From a virus, in IMG/VR virus record IMGVR_UViG_3300034095_001394, positions 1 through 30,219 of that record: a stretch of DNA of 30,219 bases. One strand, written 5' to 3'. Both the position numbers and the translations under genes were made by a program. Of this stretch, positions 15,009-21,323 are shown in pieces. The notes under the pieces were generated by a model that was not told the origin of the DNA, searched no databases, and worked only from the letters and a program-made list of their open reading frames with translations. The first letter of the stretch is position 1, and the number at the start of each line of letters is the position of its first letter.

Positions 15009-15242
15009 TTATTTTTTCATTTCCGATATTGCGTTAGCAATTTGCTCCACTTGATCCGCGTCGATGCAGTTTTCTGAGAACGAAGAGTCGAACACTTCAG
15101 CAACTACCATGCGTACATCCGTTTCAGTAACCAGTCTTTCCAATATCGACTTAGCCTCGATATCGTATTCATCTTCAGCGATATACGCTATTCTCATGGG
15201 ATCGATCGTCCATAGAATCCTGGATATGTCTGCTGTGTTCAT
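15009..15242 (-). CDS. Unknown small acidic protein
   Basis: A 77-residue acidic, helical protein starting MNTADISRILWTIDPM. An in-frame upstream ATG at 15296 exists, but the sigma70 promoter at 15269-15296 lies over that extension and AAAGAGA sits at Shine-Dalgarno distance from the ATG at 15242, so the shorter start is chosen. No motif allows a functional call. First gene of a short early transcript with the 114-residue gene. Confidence 0.65.
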   Translation of the reverse strand: MNTADISRILWTIDPMRIAYIAEDEYDIEAKSILERLVTETDVRMVVAEVFDSSFSENCIDADQVEQIANAISEMKK

Positions 15243-15268
15243 GTGAGTCTCTTTTAGGATATGGATAT

Positions 15269-15296
15269 AGTATAGCAGGACTTTGTTCGATGTCAA
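15269..15296 (-). promoter_or_regulatory. Sigma70 promoter
   Basis: TTGACA (15291-15296), 16-base spacer, TATACT (15269-15274). It decides the start of the 77-residue gene and begins within the last codons of the methyltransferase-like gene upstream. Confidence 0.75.
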
Positions 15297-16111
15297 TAGA
15301 AATCATCAATGAGAGAGTGAAGCAAAGCCTTCTCCTCGTCCGAGAAACCATAGAAATCCATTATAGAATCATCATCCCAGGCTCGGTCCAATGGAGGCAG
15401 TGGCACGTTTCGTAGATATCGACGAGTACAGAGATCGAATGATACTTTGTTGATGCCCAGCCCGAACCTAGCGACTTTGGTTTTTAGGTACGATTTGAGG
15501 TTGACAACTTCGTCATCATTTGCTAGATTGTAACATCCTCGCTCATTGGCGACTTTTTCAGAGTGTATATCACTCCCATGAACGAAAAACACCCAGTAGT
15601 CAGTAGATACGAGAGACAATACGTTGTCTCTCGCGTTATTGACCATACTCGGCTGCCCTAGGTAGGAGCCACCCTTGTATGGGCCAAATATCTTGACAAT
15701 CGAACTCTGCTGTGCTATGCTCTTGACTTTTTCTACCAGAGCGAATATTTCAGACCTTGGCTCCCATACTCCTGTGGGCATATCCTCGTAAGTAGCAACT
15801 TGGTATCGATTGCCGTTAGGATATACCACCTCAAATGGCCCATTGTTATACTTCACCACCTCGGTGATAACAAGTGGAGAGCCAAAAGACGCACCAAAAA
15901 ACCTATGTCCATTAATATAGGTGAGCCTCTTGGTTCTACGTCGCAACTGATCAATGATGGTCGATTCCTCGGCACGATTTGAACGTCGCATGGTCCATCC
16001 TCCTGGATGAATGAAGCTGACAATGTCAGCCATGTCAACACATTTGGATAGGATTCTCAGATGGAGATTTTTTATATATGGCGGGTTGCCCACTATGATA
16101 TCAAATCGCAT
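15293..16111 (-). CDS. N6-adenine methyltransferase-like protein starting at motif IV (third of three)
   Basis: A 272-residue protein beginning MRFDIIVGNPPYIKN. FDIIVGNPPY is motif IV, the catalytic NPPY of N6-adenine DNA methyltransferases of the Eco57I/type I/IIG kind. Downstream come IVSFIHPGGW and a GSPLVITEV region that resemble the motif VI-VIII part and then about 150 residues that could recognise DNA. The AdoMet-binding motif I, which precedes motif IV in these families, is absent: the protein begins 7 residues before the motif. Two similar genes lie just upstream, so either another subunit supplies AdoMet binding, or these are non-catalytic relatives. It follows the stop of the preceding gene by 2 bases. 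Confidence 0.65.
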   Translation of the reverse strand: MRFDIIVGNPPYIKNLHLRILSKCVDMADIVSFIHPGGWTMRRSNRAEESTIIDQLRRRTKRLTYINGHRFFGASFGSPLVITEVVKYNNGPFEVVYPNGNRYQVATYEDMPTGVWEPRSEIFALVEKVKSIAQQSSIVKIFGPYKGGSYLGQPSMVNNARDNVLSLVSTDYWVFFVHGSDIHSEKVANERGCYNLANDDEVVNLKSYLKTKVARFGLGINKVSFDLCTRRYLRNVPLPPLDRAWDDDSIMDFYGFSDEEKALLHSLIDDFY

Positions 16112-16113
16112 TT

Positions 16114-16653
16114 CTATTTTAGTGATTCTTCGTAAATTCTTATCAAATCTGATTTCGACAGGCTAGGAATTCCAACGGTGTTTTTGGCAAATGCTCTGAA
16201 GGTGCTTTCAAGCGAGATGAGCCTTTCAATGACAGCGTCACTCGTCACCTTTAGGAAGTAATGTTCATGGTAATAATGATCGTAATCTTTGACCATGACT
16301 TTGCCTGCCACTCCCCCAACTCGACAGATGAATAGATTCGACTCTTCCTTTGTGACAAATTCAAAGTCGGAATGGTTGCGCCTGGACTTAGTGATAAGAC
16401 GTAACTCTTCCTTTACTATCCAACGTTGGTTGCACGTCGTTATCTTAGGCCCGAAAACGAAATCCTTGTTGTTGGTGTCGGAAACTAAGTGCAGACGTCG
16501 ATCAAGCCGAGCAAGAAACGACTCCTTGCGTACCGTTTTTGGCAGAACCATTCTAATATCCTTACTCAGTGAAACGCATCTATTCAAAAATTTCAATACC
16601 AGATTCGCTTTTCGGCCGTATGGTGGATTGCCCACAATAAAGTCGAATGTCAT
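16114..16653 (-). CDS. N6-adenine methyltransferase-like protein starting at motif IV (second of three)
   Basis: A 179-residue protein beginning MTFDFIVGNPPYGRK, the same motif IV start as its neighbours. IRMVLPKTVRKESFLARLDRRL occupies the place of the (I/V)xPxxxR-type segment after motif IV in this family, and the C-terminus ends in a short helical region. No AdoMet-binding FxGxG motif is present anywhere. At under 180 residues it is too short for a complete methyltransferase. Its start overlaps the stop of the first copy by ATGA, implying coupled translation and possibly a complex. Confidence 0.65.
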   Translation of the reverse strand: MTFDFIVGNPPYGRKANLVLKFLNRCVSLSKDIRMVLPKTVRKESFLARLDRRLHLVSDTNNKDFVFGPKITTCNQRWIVKEELRLITKSRRNHSDFEFVTKEESNLFICRVGGVAGKVMVKDYDHYYHEHYFLKVTSDAVIERLISLESTFRAFAKNTVGIPSLSKSDLIRIYEESLK

Positions 16654-17369
16654 GTATGATATTTGATCAATTTCACTATCCCAGGACTTAGAAATCCACT
16701 ATAACGACAGTGGTGCTTCATTATATCAATACAAGATATCAGCCGATCTTTTACATATTCTGCTGTATCCATATCCGGTGTATATACATACACATAATTT
16801 CTAATATCCTTTGAACCCATTACAGGGTTATTGTCCTCGTCCAATACTTCAATATGAAATGGCCATAGGTATCTGGTAGTCGGTATTGAAACCCGAATTC
16901 CTTTATGGTTCTTGGTATCTACCTCGAACATTGAATTCAGATTGTCATTTAGGCTCAGTTCCTTGAACACTTGGTCGTGACCGCTCAGCGGCATAAATCC
17001 TAAGTTCGTAGGAGAGCCGTCACTGAATCGAAGTCCATCGTCACCAGACTTGTCGACGATCACATATCCAAATGTCGATCTGACCGTAGTGAAATGCTTT
17101 TCTACGTCATTAATATTGGCGTAGGAACTGTAAATGTTGAAAACGTCCCATAATCTAGATAAGCCTTTATACTTGTATTCTCCTTTCAAGTTCGAAGAAG
17201 GGGAAGCCCATGTGGCCGGAGTAATCAAGCAAGCAATTCCTTTTTTCTTGGCAAGCGACAATACTAGCGGCCAAAATTTTGACCACAAATTCATGGATAT
17301 GGCTTTTCTTGACCCATCATCTTTTGTATCTTGAAATGGTGGATTCCCAACGATAACGTCAAATCTCAT
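16650..17369 (-). CDS. N6-adenine methyltransferase-like protein starting at motif IV (first of three)
   Basis: A 239-residue protein beginning MRFDVIVGNPPFQDTKDDGS. NPPF at 9-12 is the catalytic motif IV. LSLAKKKGIACLITPATW is the helix-strand that follows it in Eco57I-type enzymes, where the strand leads to a Pro and a Trp. The rest (SRLWDVFNIYSSY, GIRVSIPTTRYLW) fits a target-recognition or C-terminal part. There is no motif I. A late-type GATAAATA box with TAGGAG Shine-Dalgarno lies directly upstream, so all three genes are probably a late operon. A role in modifying phage DNA, or in disturbing host restriction-modification, is inference. Confidence 0.65.
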   Translation of the reverse strand: MRFDVIVGNPPFQDTKDDGSRKAISMNLWSKFWPLVLSLAKKKGIACLITPATWASPSSNLKGEYKYKGLSRLWDVFNIYSSYANINDVEKHFTTVRSTFGYVIVDKSGDDGLRFSDGSPTNLGFMPLSGHDQVFKELSLNDNLNSMFEVDTKNHKGIRVSIPTTRYLWPFHIEVLDEDNNPVMGSKDIRNYVYVYTPDMDTAEYVKDRLISCIDIMKHHCRYSGFLSPGIVKLIKYHT

Positions 17370-17388
17370 TTATGCTCCTATTGTGAAA

Positions 17389-17396
17389 TATTTATC
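17389..17396 (-). promoter_or_regulatory. T4-like late promoter box GATAAATA
   Basis: GATAAATAT on the minus strand, 19 bases ahead of the first methyltransferase-like gene, in the 52-base gap after the clamp-loader gene. Confidence 0.65.
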
Positions 17397-17421
17397 ATGG
17401 GACTCTCCACCATTGCCAAAA

Positions 17422-18351
17422 TTAGCCCCGAGACAGCGCAGCAAGCTCGCACAGTGTCGCAGATAGGTTGATTTCTTGTATCGCCACAAGTGGAATGTTG
17501 ACGTATCCATTCCGAATTATGATGATAGCTTCGTCCTGTTTCTCCTCATCCTTTGTCCATAGATCGAGATTTTCATACAACCAACGAAATACATCCTCCA
17601 TTTCGTCGGGTCGAATCGAACTACACATCAACTTACGAGCTTGCGTGTACTTACCAGCCTTGAACAATTTCACAGCATCAATCTTCCAATCTCCGCCACC
17701 ACTTTCATCGCCTCTAGCTGATACCAGCACACCTGTCTGGCTATTCATCTGAAGGTTGTTCAGGCACTTGCGAAGATCAGGATACGTTGAGCGAACGTAG
17801 TTGTCAAGAGTGTCAAGATCGAACTCGACACCTTCTTCTACCAACACGGTCGCGACTCTGGCTGTGAACTCGGTTGCATCGACCTTTTCGATGTGGAAAC
17901 CCTGACACCTACTATGGAGAGCAGGAATGACACGATTTGGATAATTACAGGTCAGAATGAATCGAGCAGTCGAATGATACGCTTCCATGACTCCACGCAG
18001 TGCCGCTTGTCCGTTTGGAGTCACATAATCAGCTTCGTCTAGTAGTACGACCTTGAAGTCACCAAACGGCATCGTTTGCACAAAGCCTGTGATCTTGTCT
18101 CGGATAGTATCCACGGAGTTTTCACGACTAGCGTTGATCTCAAGGATGTCATACTCGTCGATGCCTAGACAATTGATTAGAATTTTTGCGAGTGTGGTTT
18201 TGCCAACACCAGGTGCACCAGAGAACAAGAGATGAGGGATGAACTTGTCATCGATCCAACCTTGAATCTGCTCTCGTTGCGCTTGATCTCTGAAAACATA
18301 GCCATCAATGGTTGAAGGCCGATATTTCTCTGTCCAGAGGGTATTTTTCAC
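17422..18351 (-). CDS. 44: Sliding-clamp loader AAA+ subunit (T4 gp44-like)
   Basis: A 309-residue AAA+ ATPase (T4 gp44 has 319). LWTEKYRPSTIDGYVF is the family's N-terminal signature. Walker A GAPGVGKTT (45-53), Walker B VVLLDEAD (101-108), sensor 1 TCNY (134-137) and the SRC arginine-finger motif (147-149) are all intact. It should load the phage sliding clamp on primer-template junctions together with a gp62-type subunit, which is not in this window. GTG start with AGGAG Shine-Dalgarno. The 71-residue gene upstream is 15 bases away, so both are probably expressed from the sigma70 promoter at 18615-18643, as fits a replication gene. Confidence 0.92.
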   Translation of the reverse strand: MKNTLWTEKYRPSTIDGYVFRDQAQREQIQGWIDDKFIPHLLFSGAPGVGKTTLAKILINCLGIDEYDILEINASRENSVDTIRDKITGFVQTMPFGDFKVVLLDEADYVTPNGQAALRGVMEAYHSTARFILTCNYPNRVIPALHSRCQGFHIEKVDATEFTARVATVLVEEGVEFDLDTLDNYVRSTYPDLRKCLNNLQMNSQTGVLVSARGDESGGGDWKIDAVKLFKAGKYTQARKLMCSSIRPDEMEDVFRWLYENLDLWTKDEEKQDEAIIIIRNGYVNIPLVAIQEINLSATLCELAALSRG

Positions 18352-18366
18352 TTATTGATTCTCCTA

Positions 18367-18582
18367 TTAGGTTGTAGATTCGTTGTATTCAGTGAATGAA
18401 AGATTGCTACCGAAGGATACAAAGTGTATGTCGCCAACCTGGTATCCTGATGAAAATTCTGCGTAAGTTATGTTGAAGAATATGCCAGCATTTGAAATTT
18501 CGAGGATAATCCCTCTCTTCTTTCTGGTGTCAGCAGGACAAATATTTACTTCCTTGCCGACAAAAGATTTTAGTAGTGACAT
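18367..18582 (-). CDS. Small beta-rich protein upstream of clamp loader
   Basis: A 71-residue protein with alternating beta strands (KEVNICPADTRKKRGIILEI, GIFFNITYAEF, VGDIHFVSFGSNLSFTEY), the look of a small SH3/Sm-type barrel, which could bind nucleic acid or protein. I cannot name the family. GGAG Shine-Dalgarno. First gene of the transcript carrying the clamp loader, so a replication-related role is a reasonable guess only. Confidence 0.65.
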   Translation of the reverse strand: MSLLKSFVGKEVNICPADTRKKRGIILEISNAGIFFNITYAEFSSGYQVGDIHFVSFGSNLSFTEYNESTT

Positions 18583-18614
18583 GTTCGTTCTCCGGTGCGA
18601 TGAATTATGGTTGT

Positions 18615-18643
18615 ATGATAACGCACCGGAGCGGTCATGTCAA
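18615..18643 (-). promoter_or_regulatory. Sigma70 promoter of the clamp-loader operon
   Basis: TTGACA (18638-18643), 17-base spacer, TATCAT (18615-18620). It lies in the gap between the co-chaperonin stop and the 71-residue gene, with the -35 close to that stop. Confidence 0.75.
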
Positions 18644-18647
18644 GTGA

Positions 18648-19031
18648 TTACATGGTTTGTTTTTCGATGTGGACAGCGGTCGAGTGTGTCTCGTCCATTG
18701 GCTTTTCGTCGGATACCAGCAAGATGTCGTTGTAGTCGACCTTGCGTATGATTTTTTCACCATCGGCATCTTGGACTTGAATACCGCGAGTCCATCGACC
18801 ATGCGCGATGCAAACCCATTGTCCTACCGATACTTCGGTCTGCTCTGGACCTACTGCGTAGACTTGGCCCCACCTTGGACGTATACCGGTTCCCTTACCG
18901 TTGTCGGACAGTAATATCAGTCCTCCGTGTGTAATACGCTCATCGAATACCATGTCAGTGACAATGACATCTTTGCGGATAGGGTTGAACTCATCTTTAT
19001 CAATCTCGAATGGAGCAAATGCGTTACTCAT
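18648..19031 (-). CDS. groES-like: GroES/gp31-like co-chaperonin
   Basis: A 127-residue protein with the GroES barrel order: NPIRKDVIVTDMVF as the first strand region, a mobile loop DERITHGGLILLSDNGKGT, then RPRWGQVYAVGPEQTEVSVG, which corresponds to the GxVxAVGxG...VKVGD region of GroES, and VDYNDILLV as the closing strand (YxExDILAI in bacteria). The Gly-Gly-Leu-Ile-Leu loop is the GroEL-binding segment. It should cap host GroEL for folding phage proteins such as the capsid, as gp31 does in T4. The last 20 residues are a polar extension. GAGG Shine-Dalgarno, 9 bases after the Val/Glu/Pro-rich gene, same operon. Confidence 0.75.
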   Translation of the reverse strand: MSNAFAPFEIDKDEFNPIRKDVIVTDMVFDERITHGGLILLSDNGKGTGIRPRWGQVYAVGPEQTEVSVGQWVCIAHGRWTRGIQVQDADGEKIIRKVDYNDILLVSDEKPMDETHSTAVHIEKQTM

Positions 19032-19040
19032 AATATCCTC

Positions 19041-19619
19041 TTAGTTATTCTCTCTCAATGCCTTCGCACGAGCGATTGCAGCCTGAAGTCCAGTGAGTGA
19101 ACCTTGCTCGACGATTGGAGCAGGTGCAACTGCTTCGGTCACGACTTGAGGCACTGCTTCAGGTTCATCATACACGACTGTTTCGGGTACCGCTACATCT
19201 TCGACAGCTGATACTGCCACCTCTTCGACTACCTGCTGCACTTCTTCGACTACCTGAAGTACCTCTTGAACTACTGGAGCAACAGGCTCAGGCAGATATT
19301 GGAGAGCAGATCGCAACTCTGGTTTTACTTCCTCTGATTTCTTAGGCGCAGTTTTTTCCAGAAGTATGCGTTTTTCTCTTGCCTTTCGGGCAGCAGGGTT
19401 ACTAGCGCACACCTCTGGATTTCCCACGTTGGATACCCTAGGTGGTTGGTTGACGCTCAGATTTTGTTTCTGTGGAGCCTCGGTAGAGTTATTACTTGCA
19501 TTTTCTTTTCGAGCCTTTAGACTCATGTTACCTACCGCGGTCACTCCCTCGTTTTTTAGAATAAGAGCGCCTAAATCTACTTGTTTGCCATTGGCACTTC
19601 GATATACTTTATTTGTCAT
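19041..19619 (-). CDS. Val/Glu/Pro-rich low-complexity protein with conserved N-terminus
   Basis: A 192-residue protein. The N-terminal 40 residues (MTNKVYRSANGKQVDLGALI...VTAVGNMSLKARKE) look conserved, of a type I recall from T4-like phages, usually unnamed. The middle is basic (AARKAREKRILLEKTAPKK). From residue 110 it is a Val/Glu/Pro repeat region (LQVVEEVQQVVEEVAV and similar), mirrored in the DNA by repeats of CTTCGACTACCTG. The end, LTGLQAAIARAKALRENN, is helical. It probably has a small folded head and a flexible tail. A structural or scaffolding role is possible but not shown. A GCTAAATA late-box variant lies upstream. Confidence 0.65.
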   Translation of the reverse strand: MTNKVYRSANGKQVDLGALILKNEGVTAVGNMSLKARKENASNNSTEAPQKQNLSVNQPPRVSNVGNPEVCASNPAARKAREKRILLEKTAPKKSEEVKPELRSALQYLPEPVAPVVQEVLQVVEEVQQVVEEVAVSAVEDVAVPETVVYDEPEAVPQVVTEAVAPAPIVEQGSLTGLQAAIARAKALRENN

Positions 19620-19641
19620 TACTGATCCTCGTTGTTGGTAA

Positions 19642-19649
19642 TATTTAGC
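19642..19649 (-). promoter_or_regulatory. Variant late promoter box GCTAAATA
   Basis: GCTAAATAT differs at the second base from the usual box and contains the TAA stop of the upstream polymerase-fragment gene. A GAGG Shine-Dalgarno follows before the ATG at 19619. Confidence 0.45.
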
Positions 19650-20157
19650 GCAAGAAATCTCTCACGTCTAAACAATAGTATAAGCTGTCTATTTTATGTA
19701 CGCCTATGAGATATAATATGTAAGAACTCACCGAACTTCCTCTGCCTACTCCCCAGATAATGTTATTCTGTTTCATTGTGACTACCAGGTATACCATATA
19801 CCTCAATAGGTTGAATAGGTTCCGTTCTTGATATAATAATAGTTCCTCGCCGCAACGCTGGAGTTGTTCCTGCGTAGTGCATAAGTCAAGCACAAATTTG
19901 GCGATATCAAGATCTTTGTATTCTTGTGGCATATACCAGTTATCCTGGCACTTAGAATCAAATTCTGGTATGGTAAGATTCGGCTTGTTATATTTTGTAA
20001 ATTTTGGTGGATTTTCGAGTAGATCGGTTATCGAATCGATGTTTACAGTTTGATCGACGAGTGCTTCGTGCATGTCGTCGATATCTTTTCCCTTCATTAT
20101 GTAGTTCATGAGATCGTCCTCGTTGAAGACGATCTGTCCAAACTTGTCTTGAATCAT
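19645..20157 (-). CDS. Orphan fragment homologous to bacterial DNA polymerase III alpha (family C)
   Basis: A 170-residue protein that aligns by eye with one segment of DnaE. MKQNNIIWGVGRGSSVSSYILYLIG (128-152) with IDSLYYCLDVRDFLR after it matches DnaE's VGPGRGSAAGSLVAY...IDPxxYxLLFERFLN, which holds the GS nucleotide-binding residues of the palm. Residues 30-120 match the part before it, where DnaE has NTVEIAERC and a tyrosine-rich run into the palm. The protein stops just where DnaE continues with PDxDxD, the catalytic aspartates, so it cannot polymerise DNA alone. It may be a regulatory or decoy module. It overlaps the next upstream gene by ATGA, arguing for a real stand-alone gene rather than a decayed remnant. 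Confidence 0.7.
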   Translation of the reverse strand: MIQDKFGQIVFNEDDLMNYIMKGKDIDDMHEALVDQTVNIDSITDLLENPPKFTKYNKPNLTIPEFDSKCQDNWYMPQEYKDLDIAKFVLDLCTTQEQLQRCGEELLLYQERNLFNLLRYMVYLVVTMKQNNIIWGVGRGSSVSSYILYLIGVHKIDSLYYCLDVRDFLR

Positions 20158-20384
20158 GAAATGTCAATTACATTTGAGAATGGGCTGTCCGTGTCTTTTC
20201 TGACTTTCTCAGTATACATCGACTGATAGCTTGCAAGAGCCAGACGAATCTGATTGCAGAGATGTCCATTACCAGTTCTATAGGCAATATTGAGCTTTTT
20301 GTGAAGCTCGGCTATTTTTGAGGTCAACTGCTCCTCAGTTAGAGTGTCAATTCCTGTTATCAATGGATGTTCTGGATAGTTCAT
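20154..20384 (-). CDS. Small helical protein, leaderless early gene
   Basis: A 76-residue helical protein (LTSKIAELHKKLNIAYRTG, CNQIRLALASYQSMY), unrecognised. It lies directly on a sigma70 promoter: the -10 TAATAT is followed by six bases and then ATG, so the transcript is expected to begin at the A of AUG. It overlaps the polymerase-fragment gene by ATGA. The pair probably act together. Confidence 0.65.
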   Translation of the reverse strand: MNYPEHPLITGIDTLTEEQLTSKIAELHKKLNIAYRTGNGHLCNQIRLALASYQSMYTEKVRKDTDSPFSNVIDIS

Positions 20385-20390
20385 GAGACT

Positions 20391-20419
20391 ATATTACACC
20401 AGTCCGACAGTTATGTCAA
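20391..20419 (-). promoter_or_regulatory. Sigma70 promoter giving a leaderless mRNA
   Basis: TTGACA (20414-20419), 17-base spacer, TAATAT (20391-20396), then AGTCTC and ATG. The -35 overlaps the stop codon of the virion gene upstream. Confidence 0.75.
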
Positions 20420-21294
20420 GCAAATACTGCGCCATTGTTGCCAACGCAAACCCATAGGTTGTTCAGATATTGCAGAGTGCAGCCTGATCCTTGAGAGCCA
20501 AGAGTGATAGTACCTGTACCTGTTATGTTCCAAGCAGCGTTTGTCACCGTGATGACCATGCCACCACCTGTAGCCAGTTGTGCGAACGTTTTTACCTGTC
20601 CAGCTACACCAGGTGCCATAGTGGCTGTCTGGTTAGAGTTTGAATAGCAAAAACTAGCGGTGGTCAGAAGGTTAACAGCGCCGGCTACTAAGTAGTCGCT
20701 ACTTGCGTTAAAACCACGCAGAACATTGTTAGATTCATTTACTGCGACGGTGTAGCCATTGTTGGATGATGAAAACTCAAAAGTATAGGTTCCGGTTGCT
20801 GCGAATGTTATAACGTTGGTATTTACCCATCCCTGAATACCCACTGCGTTCAGTGTTACTACCGATGGAAGAGTAAGGGTATGAGCAACATTGGTTACTT
20901 TGATTATAACCGACACAATACCCATTATACCAGCTGCTGGCCAGTTATTGAATCCCAGTGAAATAGGACCGTTGGTGGTAACAGTTTGAAACTGACCCAA
21001 CGAATAGTCAATGACTACTGAACCACTGAGAGTGCCAAGCGGGTTCACCGTGTAGGTAGACGATTGCAACTGCACGTTAGATAATGTTGCTCCCTGCATG
21101 TTGTTATTCAAAGTTCCACCGGACAATGCAGATTTCAATACTGCTTTATTCTGTAACTCGGTTATCTCATCAGCGGCATACTCGAAGTTAGTTCTTGTGT
21201 TGGTAAAGTTATCTCTAAAGCCCTGCGAGTTATTGGAAACTCCGGCCACTGGATAGTTGCCATTGATATTATTTGGATTGATCAGTGAAGTCAT
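20416..21294 (-). CDS. Virion structural / tail-fibre-type protein
   Basis: A 292-residue Asn/Thr/Ser/Val-rich protein. The N-terminus (INPNNINGNYPVAGVSNNSQ, GFRDNFTNTRTNFEYAADEI) matches a start found in many tail and baseplate-associated proteins of T4-like phages, similar in sense to the NxNFTQLY start of the plus-strand fibre gene at 28755. The rest is beta-rich, with no catalytic motif, and a Gly/Thr/Ser-rich C-terminus (GTGTITLGSQGSGCTLQYL). It sits between a late promoter and another virion gene. Receptor contact or fibre attachment is likely but unproven. Confidence 0.7.
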   Translation of the reverse strand: MTSLINPNNINGNYPVAGVSNNSQGFRDNFTNTRTNFEYAADEITELQNKAVLKSALSGGTLNNNMQGATLSNVQLQSSTYTVNPLGTLSGSVVIDYSLGQFQTVTTNGPISLGFNNWPAAGIMGIVSVIIKVTNVAHTLTLPSVVTLNAVGIQGWVNTNVITFAATGTYTFEFSSSNNGYTVAVNESNNVLRGFNASSDYLVAGAVNLLTTASFCYSNSNQTATMAPGVAGQVKTFAQLATGGGMVITVTNAAWNITGTGTITLGSQGSGCTLQYLNNLWVCVGNNGAVFA

Positions 21295-21315
21295 TTGTAT
21301 TCCTTTTTGTTGTTG

Positions 21316-21323
21316 TATTTATC
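21316..21323 (-). promoter_or_regulatory. T4-like late promoter box GATAAATA
   Basis: TGATAAATAC: the TGA stop of the 967-residue gene overlaps the box by two bases. The leader continues 21 bases with AAAAAGGA as Shine-Dalgarno. Confidence 0.65.
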
